Positions 8,412 to 17,273 of a DNA stretch of 56,466 nt are shown here, piece by piece. The stretch covers positions 1 through 56,466 of the forward strand of contig DATMAG010000070.1 in assembly GCA_035560235.1 (NCBI GenBank). Reading direction: 5' to 3'. Below the pieces are notes generated by a model. That model worked only from the letters and a program-made list of their open reading frames with translations, searched no databases and was not told the DNA's origin. This DNA is from DASRDU01 sp035560235 (GTDB lineage Bacteria > Acidobacteriota > Blastocatellia > RBC074). The position numbers were made by a program, and so were the translations under genes. Each line of letters begins with the position of its first letter. The stretch's first letter is position 1.

Positions 8412-9683
8412 ATGTCAGTTTCAAGAAGATTCTTTCTCAAAAGCAGCGGCATTGCCCTGGCGAGTTTCGGAGTGGCGACGCAATCGCCGTCGTTCCTGAC
8501 GCGGGCGCTGGCACAGACTAACAGCCAGGGCCGCAAAAAAATCCTGATTGCGATCTTTCAGCGCGGCGCGGCTGACGGGTTGAATATCGTCGTGCCTTAC
8601 GGCGAGCAGTCCTATTACGACCTGCGCCCAAACATCGCCATCCCGCGCCCGAAAAGCGGTGAGCAGACGGCAGCGATTGATCTTGACGGATTCTTTGCGC
8701 TGCATCCGTCGCTTGCGCCCTTCAAGCCAATCTGGGATGCAAAGCAGATGGCCGTCATTCACGCGGTCGGTTCACCCGACAACACGCGCTCGCATTTTGA
8801 CGCGCAGGATTATATGGAGTCGGGCACGCCGGGTGTCAAAAGCACCAGTGACGGCTGGCTCAATCGCTACCTGCAAAGCCGACCCGATGCAAAGGCAACG
8901 CCGTTTCGCGCTGTGGCGATGGGGCCGAATATGCCGCGCGCGATGCAGGGGCGCGCTCCGGCGCTGGCCATCAACAACCTGAATGAATTCGGCATTCGCG
9001 GCGGCCAGGCGGGCGGCGGGCTTTCGGCGCAAAGTGGATTTGAGGCTTTGTACGATCAGGCGGTTGACGCTTCGCTGCGCGGCACAGGGCGCGAAACATT
9101 TGAGGCGGTGAAGCTGCTCAAACGGGTCAATCCAGGCCAGTACCAGCCTGCCCCGGGCGTGACTTATCCGCGCGGGCAGTTTGGTGACCGGCTGCGACAG
9201 ATTGCGCAGCTCATCAAATCAGACATTGGTCTGGAAATCGCCTTTGCCGACACAGGCGGCTGGGACACGCACACCAATCAGGGATCATCGCAGGGACAGC
9301 TTGCGACGCGCCTGGCTGAACTTTCGCAGGGCATCGCAGCGCTTTACACCGACCTGGGTGAACGCGCAGGCGAGGTCGTGATTCTGACGATGACTGAGTT
9401 CGGACGCACGGCGCGTGAAAACGGCAATCGCGGCACCGATCACGGACACGCCAGTTGTATGTTCGTCATCGGTGGCGAAGTCAGAGGCGGCCGGGTTTAT
9501 GGCAAATGGCCGGGCCTGAAAAGCGATCAGCTTTACGAGGGGCGCGACCTGAATCTGACGACCGACTTCCGCGATGTCTTTGGTGAGATTGCGGCGCGGC
9601 ACCTCGGCGCAGTGAATCTCAACGCGATCTTTCCCGGCTATCAGATCAGCGAAGCAAAGTTCAGGGGAATGATTCACGGCTGA
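8412..9683 (+). CDS. DUF1501 family protein, Tat-exported
   Basis: A 423-residue protein with a twin-arginine signal (SRRFFLKSSG at 4-13, hydrophobic region, likely cut after ALAQ near 35), so it is exported folded. Family hallmarks include IFQRGAADGLN near 49, GGWDTHTNQ near 285 and MTEFGRTARENGN...TDHGHA near 327-347. These Asp/His-rich motifs are those of the alkaline phosphatase/sulfatase superfamily to which DUF1501 belongs, which suggests a metal-dependent hydrolase, though no substrate is known. GAGGTGA precedes the ATG and the DUF1800 stop is 9 bases upstream, so the two are cotranscribed. A strong terminator follows. Confidence 0.9.
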   Translation: MSVSRRFFLKSSGIALASFGVATQSPSFLTRALAQTNSQGRKKILIAIFQRGAADGLNIVVPYGEQSYYDLRPNIAIPRPKSGEQTAAIDLDGFFALHPSLAPFKPIWDAKQMAVIHAVGSPDNTRSHFDAQDYMESGTPGVKSTSDGWLNRYLQSRPDAKATPFRAVAMGPNMPRAMQGRAPALAINNLNEFGIRGGQAGGGLSAQSGFEALYDQAVDASLRGTGRETFEAVKLLKRVNPGQYQPAPGVTYPRGQFGDRLRQIAQLIKSDIGLEIAFADTGGWDTHTNQGSSQGQLATRLAELSQGIAALYTDLGERAGEVVILTMTEFGRTARENGNRGTDHGHASCMFVIGGEVRGGRVYGKWPGLKSDQLYEGRDLNLTTDFRDVFGEIAARHLGAVNLNAIFPGYQISEAKFRGMIHG

Positions 9684-9723
9684 TTTTTTCGGGCGCAGAG
9701 CAGTTCGATAACCTCCTGTCCTG

Positions 9724-9765
9724 AACGGGAGCGCGATACACACGAATTCGCGCTCCCGTTTTTTT
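9724..9765 (+). terminator. Strong intrinsic terminator of the DUF1800-DUF1501 operon
   Basis: A perfect 13-bp stem (9724-9736 with 9748-9760, core CGGGAGCGCG) with an 11-base loop is followed by a run of seven T at 9759-9765. It is placed 41 bases after the DUF1501 stop. Confidence 0.92.
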
Positions 9766-9793
9766 GTCTGCCCGGGTCGCCTGATTTTATTGC

Positions 9794-9821
9794 TTGCGGC
9801 GCATGACGGCTTTGCTATACT
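9794..9821 (+). promoter_or_regulatory. Candidate sigma-70 promoter of the giant secreted protein
   Basis: TTGCGG at 9794-9799 and TATACT at 9816-9821 are separated by 16 bases, 28 bases beyond the preceding terminator. It implies a leader of about 265 bases before the ATG at 10096. Confidence 0.55.
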
Positions 9822-9831
9822 GAGCGCGTTC

Positions 9832-9890
9832 GACAGACCCAGAGCAAATAACCGCAGCTGAGAACCGATTCCCCGGATCGGAGGTCTGTC
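9832..9890 (+). ncRNA. Predicted nested stem in the 5' leader of the giant protein
   Basis: GACAGACC at 9832-9839 pairs perfectly with GGTCTGTC at 9883-9890. Inside it, CCGAT 9865-9869 pairs with ATCGG 9877-9881. The structure begins about ten bases after the candidate promoter, so it would sit at the very 5' end of the transcript. The remaining leader to 10095 shows no gene. Confidence 0.35.
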
Positions 9891-10095
9891 TGGTGGCTGT
9901 CCTCAGAACTGATCTACTAACACTGAAGAGGCAGCGCTCCTCACCCGAATTTTTCTCTGATTGCCCTGTTAACAATTCCCGGTGCCTGCCCTGGTCAGGC
10001 CGTCTCCGGCTTGTTTGCCAACTGTTTGTAATGAACAGCCAACTCAGCTGTGAACATCTGGCTGGAAAATCAAGAGAAGTATGAGAGGGGAAAAC

Positions 10096-13000
10096 ATGTC
10101 ACTGCACAGTCTGATTCATTCGCTGATCCGGCAGATTCATTTTTCATTTGTTCATCACCGCCTGCGCGTCATTATTATTGGGCTGGTCACTCTCGCCGCG
10201 TGTTCGCTCGGACTGGCCGGAATTGCCAACATCAGAATGCCGCAGGGATCACTTCCCGTCACTACCGTTTCGGCGGCAAGTTATGAAGCGACTGCCATCG
10301 CTCCGGACTCAATCGTCGCAGCTTTTGGAACGAATCTCGCGACTCAGACCGCCGTTGCCAGCACGGTGCCGCTGCCCACCAGTCTCGGTGGCACCACTGT
10401 TGAAGTGAACGGTCAGCAGGCACAACTGTTTTTTGTCTCTCCAGGACAGGTCAATTTCATCATCCCCTCCGGAATCAGTCCCGGCTCTGCAAATATTGTC
10501 GTCAGGGCTGGCAACAACATCACTTCAAACGGAACAGCGCAGATCAGCCAGGCCGGGGCGGCGCTCTTTTCCGCCAATGCCGACGGGCAGGGCGTTCCTG
10601 CCGCGCTGCTGCTGCGGGTCAAAAGCAACGGACAGCAGATTTATGAATCAGTTTCGCAACTGAATCAGTCAACCGGGCGGCTCGTCACGAAGCCGATTGA
10701 CCTCGGTCCCGAAGGTGAACATGTTTTTCTGGTGCTTTTCCTCTCCGGCATTCGCAAGGCTCCTGATCCGAACAACGACGGGAACGTAAGAGAGAACGTT
10801 CGCGTGATCCTCGGAGGCGGTGAAATTACTCCTGATTACGCCGGGTCGCAGGGCGGATTTGTCGGACTCGATCAGATCAATGTGGAGATCCCGCGCGGCC
10901 TGATCGGTCGCGGCAAGGTGAATCTGGGCGTCACCGTCACAGGTTTCGGTTCATCCAATCTGGGTGAAATTGAGATTGCCGGTGCCCCAGGCAGTTCGCC
11001 TCCTGTAGTGACCGGCTTCGGATCCGCCAATGTTCTGGCGGGTCAGACGCTGGCGATCAACGGATCAGGCTTTTCAGCCAACATGTCAGACAACACGGTG
11101 CGCATCGGCGGAACTGAAGCCACTCTGAATTCAGCCTCGTCAACACAGCTTTCGGTGACTGTTCCCTTTGGAGTTGAAACCGGCGCGGTGAGCGTGCGCA
11201 CTCCGCAGGGTGAGGGCAGCAGCGCCAGTGCGCTGCCGGTGCGAACTTCGGTCAGCGGCTTTATCGAAGACACCAGCCGCCAGCCGATGAGCGGCGTCAC
11301 GGTCAAGCTGCTGGGCGCAGGTTCCATTACGACGACCACCAATTCCGAAGGCCTGTTCATCCTGCCTGACGCGCCTGCCGGTGCGGCGCTGGTTGAAATT
11401 GACGGCACAACCGTGACCTCACCGCCGTATCCGAAAGTTATTCTCAAGATGAGCATCGCTGCCAATCGGGATAATCAGTTTTCTCAGCCCGTAGCCATGC
11501 AGCAGGCGACCGGGCCGGGCCTGCCGGTCGGGACCGGCGGCGGCAGCACGGAAGGCGATTCCGAAGGCACACAGGCGACCAGTGAGGTCAACGGTTCGAT
11601 TCAGGCTGGCGGCGTGACACTGGATGTGCCTCCCGGCAGCGCAGTCTTTCCTGATGGTTCGACCGGCGGAACCATCTTTCTGACGATCATTGAAAACAGC
11701 CGCACTCCGGTCGGCCTGCCAGCGGGTTTTTTCAGCACCTCAATCGCGCAGATCACGCCGTTTGGCGTTACGCTCAATCCGGGCGGCAAACTTACTTTCC
11801 CGAATCCCGACAATCTTCCGGCAGGCACGAAGGCAAAGCTCTTCCGCTTCGATCAGACCAGCAACAGCCCGTCGGTCGGGCAGTTCATTGAGGCGGGCGA
11901 GGCGATAGTCTCTCCGGACGGGCAGCGGATCGAAACCGTTGCCGGGGCAGTTACCCGGACGGGCATCTATTTCGTCTCGGTTCAACTGCCGACCACGACC
12001 GTCATCGGGCGCGTGCTTGAGAGCGGCGGGACGGCTCCGGTGCGGCGTGTGCTTGTGCGTGCGCGGGGCAGGGAAGCCTTCACTGACGGCAACGGCGGAT
12101 TCATTCTCCGCAATGTGCCGGTCAGACCCGGCGAATCAATCTCGGTCGAAGCCAGTTTCCTGCGCGCGAGCGGGCGCATCGAACGCAAACAGAGCAACAG
12201 CGTGCCAGCCGTTCCCGGCGGCATCACCATCATCACTCCGGCCATCGAACTGCCATCAGCGACGATCAACCGGCCACCCGCGATTCTGGCGCCATTCAAT
12301 CTGACAGTGAATGAAGGCGAACTGACAGATGCCAGATTCGTCGCTGCGGATCCTGATCGCGATCAGTCAGTGAATGTCACGGTCGCTGGCGCAGGTTTCG
12401 CCTCGGTCATCAAAGGCATCGGTGATTTTTATACGCTCCGTCTGACTCCCGGCTTCAGTGATGCGGGCAGCTATAACCTGATGCTGACAGTAACCGACAG
12501 CCTCGGGCTGAGTACGACGCGCAACATTTCGCTGACCATCAAGGATGTCAACCGGCAGCCGTCGCTGACGAGTCCCGGTAATAAAACCGTCGCGGAAAAC
12601 AGCCCGCTGAGTTTCACCCTGTCCGGCAACGATCCCGATACGGGACAGACGCTGACTTATTCGATGACGAATGCGCCCGCTGGTGCGACTCTCGACAGTT
12701 CGACCGGAGTCTTCAGTTACACACCACCATTCACAGTCGCTTCACAGTCGCAGCCTTCGGTGGTTTTCAATGTTACCTTTACTGTGACTGACAGCGGCAC
12801 ACCGGCCAGGAGCGCAAGCCAGACCATCGGCATCACTGTTACCAACGTCAATCGCGCTCCGACAGCCACTCCGCAGGGTGTGACACTCAATGAGGACACC
12901 CCGACCAATATCACGCTGATGGCCAGCGATCTTGACGGCGATGCGCTGACCTGGACGATTGTCAACAAGCCGCTGCACGGCACACTGACCGGCACCGCGC

Positions 13001-14874
13001 CGAATGTGACTTACACTCCGGCGCTGAACTATTTCGGCAGCGACAGCTTCTCATTCAGAGTCAGCGACGGCCTTCTCAACAGCAATGAACCCCTCGTGTC
13101 GCTCACGATCAACTCTGTCAATGACCCGCCCGTGCTGACGGTGCCGGGAGCGCAGGTTGTGAATGAAGGACAGTCCCTGCGCTTTACTGTTTCAGCCACG
13201 GATGTTGAGAACAATCAGATCACGCTGACCGCGACCGGCGTGCCTTCGGGCGCGACCTTCGACACAGCCGCCGGAATTTTCTCGTGGACACCGGGCTTTA
13301 CTGATGCCGGAACCTATACCGTTTCTTTCAAGGCCACTGACAACGGTTCGCCTGCGGCCAGCGATACAAAATCGGTAACAATCACAGTCAACGACTTCCT
13401 GCACGACCTCGCCACTGACCCTGAGAACTTTGCCGTCTTCGGCAGCGATGGTGATGCGTCGGGAGATAACGGGGATTTCACCGGTGCGAGCGTTGCCACA
13501 GGCGATCTCAACGGTGACGGCATTCCGGATCTTGTGATCGGCGCGCCTTTCGCCAACGGGTCGGGAATTGATAACGGTCGCGTGTACGTCATCTTCGGCA
13601 AGCTGTCGAACGGGCTGCTCGACCTGCAAAAGCAGTCGCCCGATGTGACACTGATCGGTCAGAACGCGAATGATCATCTTGGCGTGAGCGTGGCCATCGG
13701 TGATCTGAACGGCGACGGCCTCAACGATCTGATCGTTGGCGCGCCAGGCGCTGATGCGCTGGATGCTCTGGGGAGGCCGAAAGCAGACTGCGGCAAGGCC
13801 TATGCTGTCTTCGGCAAACTCACGGCAGGCACTTCGACCATTGATAAAGTTGCGGGTCTGACGATCATCGGCAACAACGGCAACGATCAGCTTGGAAGCG
13901 GCGTTGCTGTCGGCAGAGTCACGCAGAAGAGCGGCCCGGCAGACCTGATTGTCGGCGCGCCGCTGTATGACGCACCCGGCGCAGCCGCTCCGCTGACCGA
14001 TGCCGGACGCGTGTACCTCTTCGCAGGCGGAGCGGGTCTGACCGGCACGATTGATGTAGCCACTAACCCGGCAACCTTCACGATCACAGGCCAGATTCCC
14101 TTTGGGCAGATCGGAAGCCAGCTTGCAACCGGAGATGTCAACGGTGACGGCCTGGCGGAAATCGCCATCGGTGAACCCCTGTTCGATTCGCAAAGCCAGC
14201 GCGGCGCGCTCTATATGGTCTACGGCGCGGCGACTCTGAGCGGTAACCGCAGCTTTGGCGGATCATCTTCTGATCTCTCGGTCATTGGCCGCGATCCAGG
14301 CGACCGGCTGGGAACGGCGGTGGCGATTGGTGATGTGAATGGCGATGGGAGGGGCGATCTGATTATCGGCGCGCCGGGCAGCGATGGTTTTGGCAACAGC
14401 AATTTTGCGGCGGGAGAAGTGAACGTCCTGCTCGGCTCTGACAGGCTTGTGGGAACGCTGGATCTGGCAAAGGATCCGGTTGATCTGGTCATTTATGGCG
14501 CGCCGAATAATGGCGACGGCGCGCTGGGCCTTGGTTCGAGTATTGCCATCGGCGATTTCACCGGTGATGGCATAGCCGATCTGATGATCGGCTCGCCTGG
14601 CGCGGGGCCGCGCTTTGAATGCGGCGCAATCTACCTGATTCCGGGCGCGAAATCCGTTTCCGTAAGTTTGATTGATCTGTCGAAGACGAACGCACCGCTC
14701 ACGATTTTCGGCGCTGATAACGGTGATCGCATCGGTGAATCCGGAATGGTGATTGGTGAACTTAACGCCTCATCGCCCGCTGACCTGGTCATCGGGATTC
14801 CCAAAGGCGACAGCATTTCCAATCTGCGAAACAGGGCCGGAGAGGTCAGAATTCTGTTCGGCAGGCCAAGATAA
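10096..14874 (+). CDS. Giant secreted adhesin-like protein: TIGR03437, TIG, Ig-like and seven FG-GAP repeats
   Basis: About 1592 residues. After a basic N-terminus and a hydrophobic export segment near 25-45, the order (numbered from the alternative ATG at 10081) is: TIGR03437-type domain near 63-295 (SIVAAFGTNLA, GQVNFIIPSGISPG); TIG/IPT domain 306-383; carboxypeptidase-regulatory-like domain 390-443; a ZU5-like domain 505-632; a second regulatory-like domain 640-700; four Ig/cadherin-like repeats 730-1105, each opening with N(R/D)xP; and seven FG-GAP repeats from about 1112 to the end (LNGDGIPDLVIGAP and variants). Seven FG-GAP units fit a complete integrin-alpha-type seven-bladed propeller with calcium loops. 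It should act outside the cell in adhesion or polymer binding. GAGGGGA supports the ATG at 10096. Confidence 0.85.
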   Translation: MSLHSLIHSLIRQIHFSFVHHRLRVIIIGLVTLAACSLGLAGIANIRMPQGSLPVTTVSAASYEATAIAPDSIVAAFGTNLATQTAVASTVPLPTSLGGTTVEVNGQQAQLFFVSPGQVNFIIPSGISPGSANIVVRAGNNITSNGTAQISQAGAALFSANADGQGVPAALLLRVKSNGQQIYESVSQLNQSTGRLVTKPIDLGPEGEHVFLVLFLSGIRKAPDPNNDGNVRENVRVILGGGEITPDYAGSQGGFVGLDQINVEIPRGLIGRGKVNLGVTVTGFGSSNLGEIEIAGAPGSSPPVVTGFGSANVLAGQTLAINGSGFSANMSDNTVRIGGTEATLNSASSTQLSVTVPFGVETGAVSVRTPQGEGSSASALPVRTSVSGFIEDTSRQPMSGVTVKLLGAGSITTTTNSEGLFILPDAPAGAALVEIDGTTVTSPPYPKVILKMSIAANRDNQFSQPVAMQQATGPGLPVGTGGGSTEGDSEGTQATSEVNGSIQAGGVTLDVPPGSAVFPDGSTGGTIFLTIIENSRTPVGLPAGFFSTSIAQITPFGVTLNPGGKLTFPNPDNLPAGTKAKLFRFDQTSNSPSVGQFIEAGEAIVSPDGQRIETVAGAVTRTGIYFVSVQLPTTTVIGRVLESGGTAPVRRVLVRARGREAFTDGNGGFILRNVPVRPGESISVEASFLRASGRIERKQSNSVPAVPGGITIITPAIELPSATINRPPAILAPFNLTVNEGELTDARFVAADPDRDQSVNVTVAGAGFASVIKGIGDFYTLRLTPGFSDAGSYNLMLTVTDSLGLSTTRNISLTIKDVNRQPSLTSPGNKTVAENSPLSFTLSGNDPDTGQTLTYSMTNAPAGATLDSSTGVFSYTPPFTVASQSQPSVVFNVTFTVTDSGTPARSASQTIGITVTNVNRAPTATPQGVTLNEDTPTNITLMASDLDGDALTWTIVNKPLHGTLTGTAPNVTYTPALNYFGSDSFSFRVSDGLLNSNEPLVSLTINSVNDPPVLTVPGAQVVNEGQSLRFTVSATDVENNQITLTATGVPSGATFDTAAGIFSWTPGFTDAGTYTVSFKATDNGSPAASDTKSVTITVNDFLHDLATDPENFAVFGSDGDASGDNGDFTGASVATGDLNGDGIPDLVIGAPFANGSGIDNGRVYVIFGKLSNGLLDLQKQSPDVTLIGQNANDHLGVSVAIGDLNGDGLNDLIVGAPGADALDALGRPKADCGKAYAVFGKLTAGTSTIDKVAGLTIIGNNGNDQLGSGVAVGRVTQKSGPADLIVGAPLYDAPGAAAPLTDAGRVYLFAGGAGLTGTIDVATNPATFTITGQIPFGQIGSQLATGDVNGDGLAEIAIGEPLFDSQSQRGALYMVYGAATLSGNRSFGGSSSDLSVIGRDPGDRLGTAVAIGDVNGDGRGDLIIGAPGSDGFGNSNFAAGEVNVLLGSDRLVGTLDLAKDPVDLVIYGAPNNGDGALGLGSSIAIGDFTGDGIADLMIGSPGAGPRFECGAIYLIPGAKSVSVSLIDLSKTNAPLTIFGADNGDRIGESGMVIGELNASSPADLVIGIPKGDSISNLRNRAGEVRILFGRPR

Positions 14875-14918
14875 TGTCGCGCCCGGCAGGCCGGCCTGTG
14901 CCTGCAGGCTGTGGCTTT

Positions 14919-15893
14919 TCATCTGATGTTTACTGCCCGCAGCAGATCGCGCTTGAATTCCGCAGCGGTCTGCTGCCGCTGAAACGATTCCTTGGCGAGG
15001 GCCTTCATAATGGCGGATTCAAGCACGGGCAGAATGCCCGGCACAAACTGATGCAGCGGCGGCGGGGCTTCATTGAGATGTTTCGCGCGCAGTTCGCTTG
15101 AGCGCCGCGCGCTGAAGGGCGGACGACCGGCCAGCATTTCATAACCAACTACGCCAAGGCTGTAAATGTCCGACTGCGGATCGGCCTCTTCACCGCGCAG
15201 CATCGCCGGACTGGCATAAGTCAGCAGTCCTGAAACTCTGGTGGCCGACCAGTAAGCTTCAGCGCCCGCCTGGGATGACGGGCCGCCGCCGGTAATCACA
15301 GCCAGGGCGAAATCATAAATTTTGATCTGCGGGCTACCACCCTCGACCGGCAGCACGACAATGCATTCCGGCTTGAGGTCGCGGTGAACCAGTCCGGCCC
15401 GGTGCGCGACTTCGAGCGCGGAAGCAATCTCGGTCAGAATAGCGACGGCGTCATTCGGCGCAAATTTTCCGGTTCGATTCATCAACTGCCGCAGCGATTC
15501 ACCGTGCACCAGTTCCATCACCACCCACGCGCTCGCATCGGGCAGCATGCCGTAATCGTACAACGCGCCAATCTGCGGATGTGAAAGCTGCGCGGCGAGT
15601 TGCGCCTCGCGCAGAAAGCGATCCTGCGCCTGCGGGTCGGCAATGGCTCCGGCTCGAATCACTTTCAGCACCACATCACGCTCCTGTCTGAGATCCCTGG
15701 CCAGAAAGGCTGTCCCGAAAGCTCCGCTGCCGAGCACCCGCTCCAGTTGGTAACGCGAGCTGATGAGGCGCGGAATCAGTTCGAGACTGATCAGTTCAAC
15801 CAGACAATCGGGACAGAACTGGATCTTCGGATCGAAACAGCGTTTGCACGAAACGCAGGTGCGCACGGCTGTACTGAGGTCCTGAACAGGCAT
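14919..15893 (-). CDS. Zinc-ribbon serine/threonine kinase-like protein with altered catalytic motifs
   Basis: 324 residues: an N-terminal zinc ribbon (C13/C16 and C27/C30), then a Hanks-type kinase domain from about 48 to the end, with no transmembrane segment. The glycine loop GSGAFG (55-60), K77, E96 and HRD (170-172) are normal. The magnesium-binding asparagine after HRDLKPE is a cysteine (C177), DFG reads DFA (D194), and the usual SPEQ before the activation-segment end reads SPAM. The protein may therefore be a weak kinase or a pseudokinase that binds nucleotide. Start chosen from the AGGAGA just upstream. An 18-bp palindrome lies 45 bases upstream of the ATG and may regulate it. Confidence 0.85.
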   Translation of the reverse strand: MPVQDLSTAVRTCVSCKRCFDPKIQFCPDCLVELISLELIPRLISSRYQLERVLGSGAFGTAFLARDLRQERDVVLKVIRAGAIADPQAQDRFLREAQLAAQLSHPQIGALYDYGMLPDASAWVVMELVHGESLRQLMNRTGKFAPNDAVAILTEIASALEVAHRAGLVHRDLKPECIVVLPVEGGSPQIKIYDFALAVITGGGPSSQAGAEAYWSATRVSGLLTYASPAMLRGEEADPQSDIYSLGVVGYEMLAGRPPFSARRSSELRAKHLNEAPPPLHQFVPGILPVLESAIMKALAKESFQRQQTAAEFKRDLLRAVNIR

Positions 15894-15937
15894 TTGTAAT
15901 TCTCCTGTCTTGCTCGAAAACTCTGCTGTGGCAGTTC

Positions 15938-15955
15938 ACCTGACGCGCGTCAGGT
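15938..15955. promoter_or_regulatory. 18-bp perfect palindrome, candidate operator
   Basis: ACCTGACGC followed directly by its complement GCGTCAGGT forms a perfect palindrome 45-62 bases upstream of the kinase-like gene. The position and symmetry suit a dimeric repressor. The rest of the gap to 16180 holds only the DnaA-box-like array. Confidence 0.45.
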
Positions 15956-16117
15956 TATCACAGAGAATGCAGGCTGCACAGCATTGTCATTTACGGCTCT
16001 CCCCGCGAACCATTGCGCGACTGCTTTGCTTCGTGCTAATTCCGGAGCAATGGCCTGACAGGGATGCGTCTGACCTGCCGGACTGCATCCTGTTTCTGCG
16101 GATTTTTACCCAGCCGC

Positions 16118-16237
16118 TGTGGAAAAGCCTGTGGAAGACGTGTGGGAAAAGCTGTGGAAAACCAGACAAACTGTGCCTGGTCACTGACTTGGCAGCTCAA
16201 TCTCAGAAACAGTCTCAGATGAGGAAACTGTGGATAA
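16118..16237 (+). promoter_or_regulatory. Array of five DnaA-box-like sequences
   Basis: TGTGGAAAA (16118), TGTGGAAGA (16130), TGTGGGAAA (16141) and TGTGGAAAA (16153) stand head to tail at 12, 11 and 12-base steps. A fifth, TGTGGATAA at 16229-16237, is the exact complement of the E. coli consensus box TTATCCACA. TTTTCCACA, the complement of two of the others, is a known active variant. The array sits between the kinase-like gene and the 3' end of queG, and the last box is inside queG. It could be part of a replication origin or a DnaA-titrating site. No clear AT-rich unwinding region is seen next to it, and dnaA is not in the window. Confidence 0.5.
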
Positions 16238-17203
16238 GTTTTGACACGGATCTGATTTTGCCGCCTCTGTCCTGCCATTTCCGGCAGCTTCAGCGTTCCG
16301 CCGCAGCCCGGCCAGCTTCGCCCGCTTGACCGGACTGCGGCGGAATTTCGCTGAAAATTCCTCCTGCGACAGCCCGATCAGTTCATCCAGTTTCAGCTCC
16401 GTGATTCCCGGTCGCGGCGTGAATCGCGCCTCTTCGGTCGGCTTTGAAAACCGCGACCAGGGGCAGACATCCTGGCAGATGTCGCAGCCAAAAACCCAGC
16501 CATTCAGATTCGACCTGACCGGCTCCGGCAGTTCTGCGCTGCGCAGTTCAATCGTCCCGTATGATATGCACCGCGTCCCGTCCACCTGGTAAGGCGCAAT
16601 GATCGCCCCGGTCGGACAGGCCTCAAGGCACGCCCGGCATTTGCCACAATGGTCAGGTTCGATCCGGCTGTCGTAATCGAGTTCGACCGACAACAGCAGT
16701 TCGCCCAGGAAAACCCACGAACCAAACTCTTTTGTAATCAGGTTCGTGTGTTTGCCAATCCAGCCCAGACCGGCGCGCACCGCCCACGCCTTGTCCATCA
16801 TCGGTGAACTGTCCACGCAGATTTTGCCTTCGACTTCAGGCTCGCATTCACGAATCCAGGCGAGCAGCAGTTTCAGTTTGTCGCGCAGCACATCGTGATA
16901 ATCATCGCCCCAGGCATAACGTGAAATTTTTCCGACCTCAGGCGAATCAGCATGCTGTTCAGGCCGGTAATAATTGAGCGCCACGCAGACGACTGATTTT
17001 GCCGAGGCCATCAGTTTGCGCGGGTCAGCGCGCTGCTCAGGGTCGCGGGCCATGTAATGCATTTCGCCGTGAAAATTGTGCGCGAGCCACGTTTGCAGTT
17101 TCGCCCCTTCTTCGGTCAGCGCGGTGGCCGCCACGATGCCGACTTGATGAAAGCCGAGTTCGCGCGCTTTTTGTTTGATGTCTTCTGATCGCAGCTTTAC
17201 CAT
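16181..17203 (-). CDS. queG: Epoxyqueuosine reductase QueG
   Basis: A 340-residue cobalamin- and iron-sulfur-dependent enzyme that reduces epoxyqueuosine to queuosine in tRNAs with GUN anticodons. It shows the N-terminal segment IKQKARELGFHQVGI, the catalytic region DSSPMMDKAWAVRAGLGWIGKH at 131-152, and two ferredoxin-like cysteine sets: C186/C189/C192/C196 (CGKCRACLEACP) and C240/C243/C247 (CDICQDVCPW). The C-terminus ends in VKRAKLAGLRRN and then a 30-residue tail rich in Ser and Thr without HEAT repeats, so it is the short form. The tail is encoded over the last DnaA-box-like site. Another queuosine gene, queF, is at 49.4 kb. Confidence 0.95.
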   Translation of the reverse strand: MVKLRSEDIKQKARELGFHQVGIVAATALTEEGAKLQTWLAHNFHGEMHYMARDPEQRADPRKLMASAKSVVCVALNYYRPEQHADSPEVGKISRYAWGDDYHDVLRDKLKLLLAWIRECEPEVEGKICVDSSPMMDKAWAVRAGLGWIGKHTNLITKEFGSWVFLGELLLSVELDYDSRIEPDHCGKCRACLEACPTGAIIAPYQVDGTRCISYGTIELRSAELPEPVRSNLNGWVFGCDICQDVCPWSRFSKPTEEARFTPRPGITELKLDELIGLSQEEFSAKFRRSPVKRAKLAGLRRNAEAAGNGRTEAAKSDPCQNLSTVSSSETVSEIELPSQ

Positions 17204-17273
17204 TGCCCCATCATTTTACCCTGTCGGCTGCAAACTTTGCTCCGCAGTCGCCATTCACAAACGAGGTGCTGCC

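Noticed and set aside
13192..14193. 333-codon open frame on the minus strand
   Set aside because: Antisense to the FG-GAP and Ig-like repeats of the giant protein; Cys/Arg-rich, low-meaning translation.
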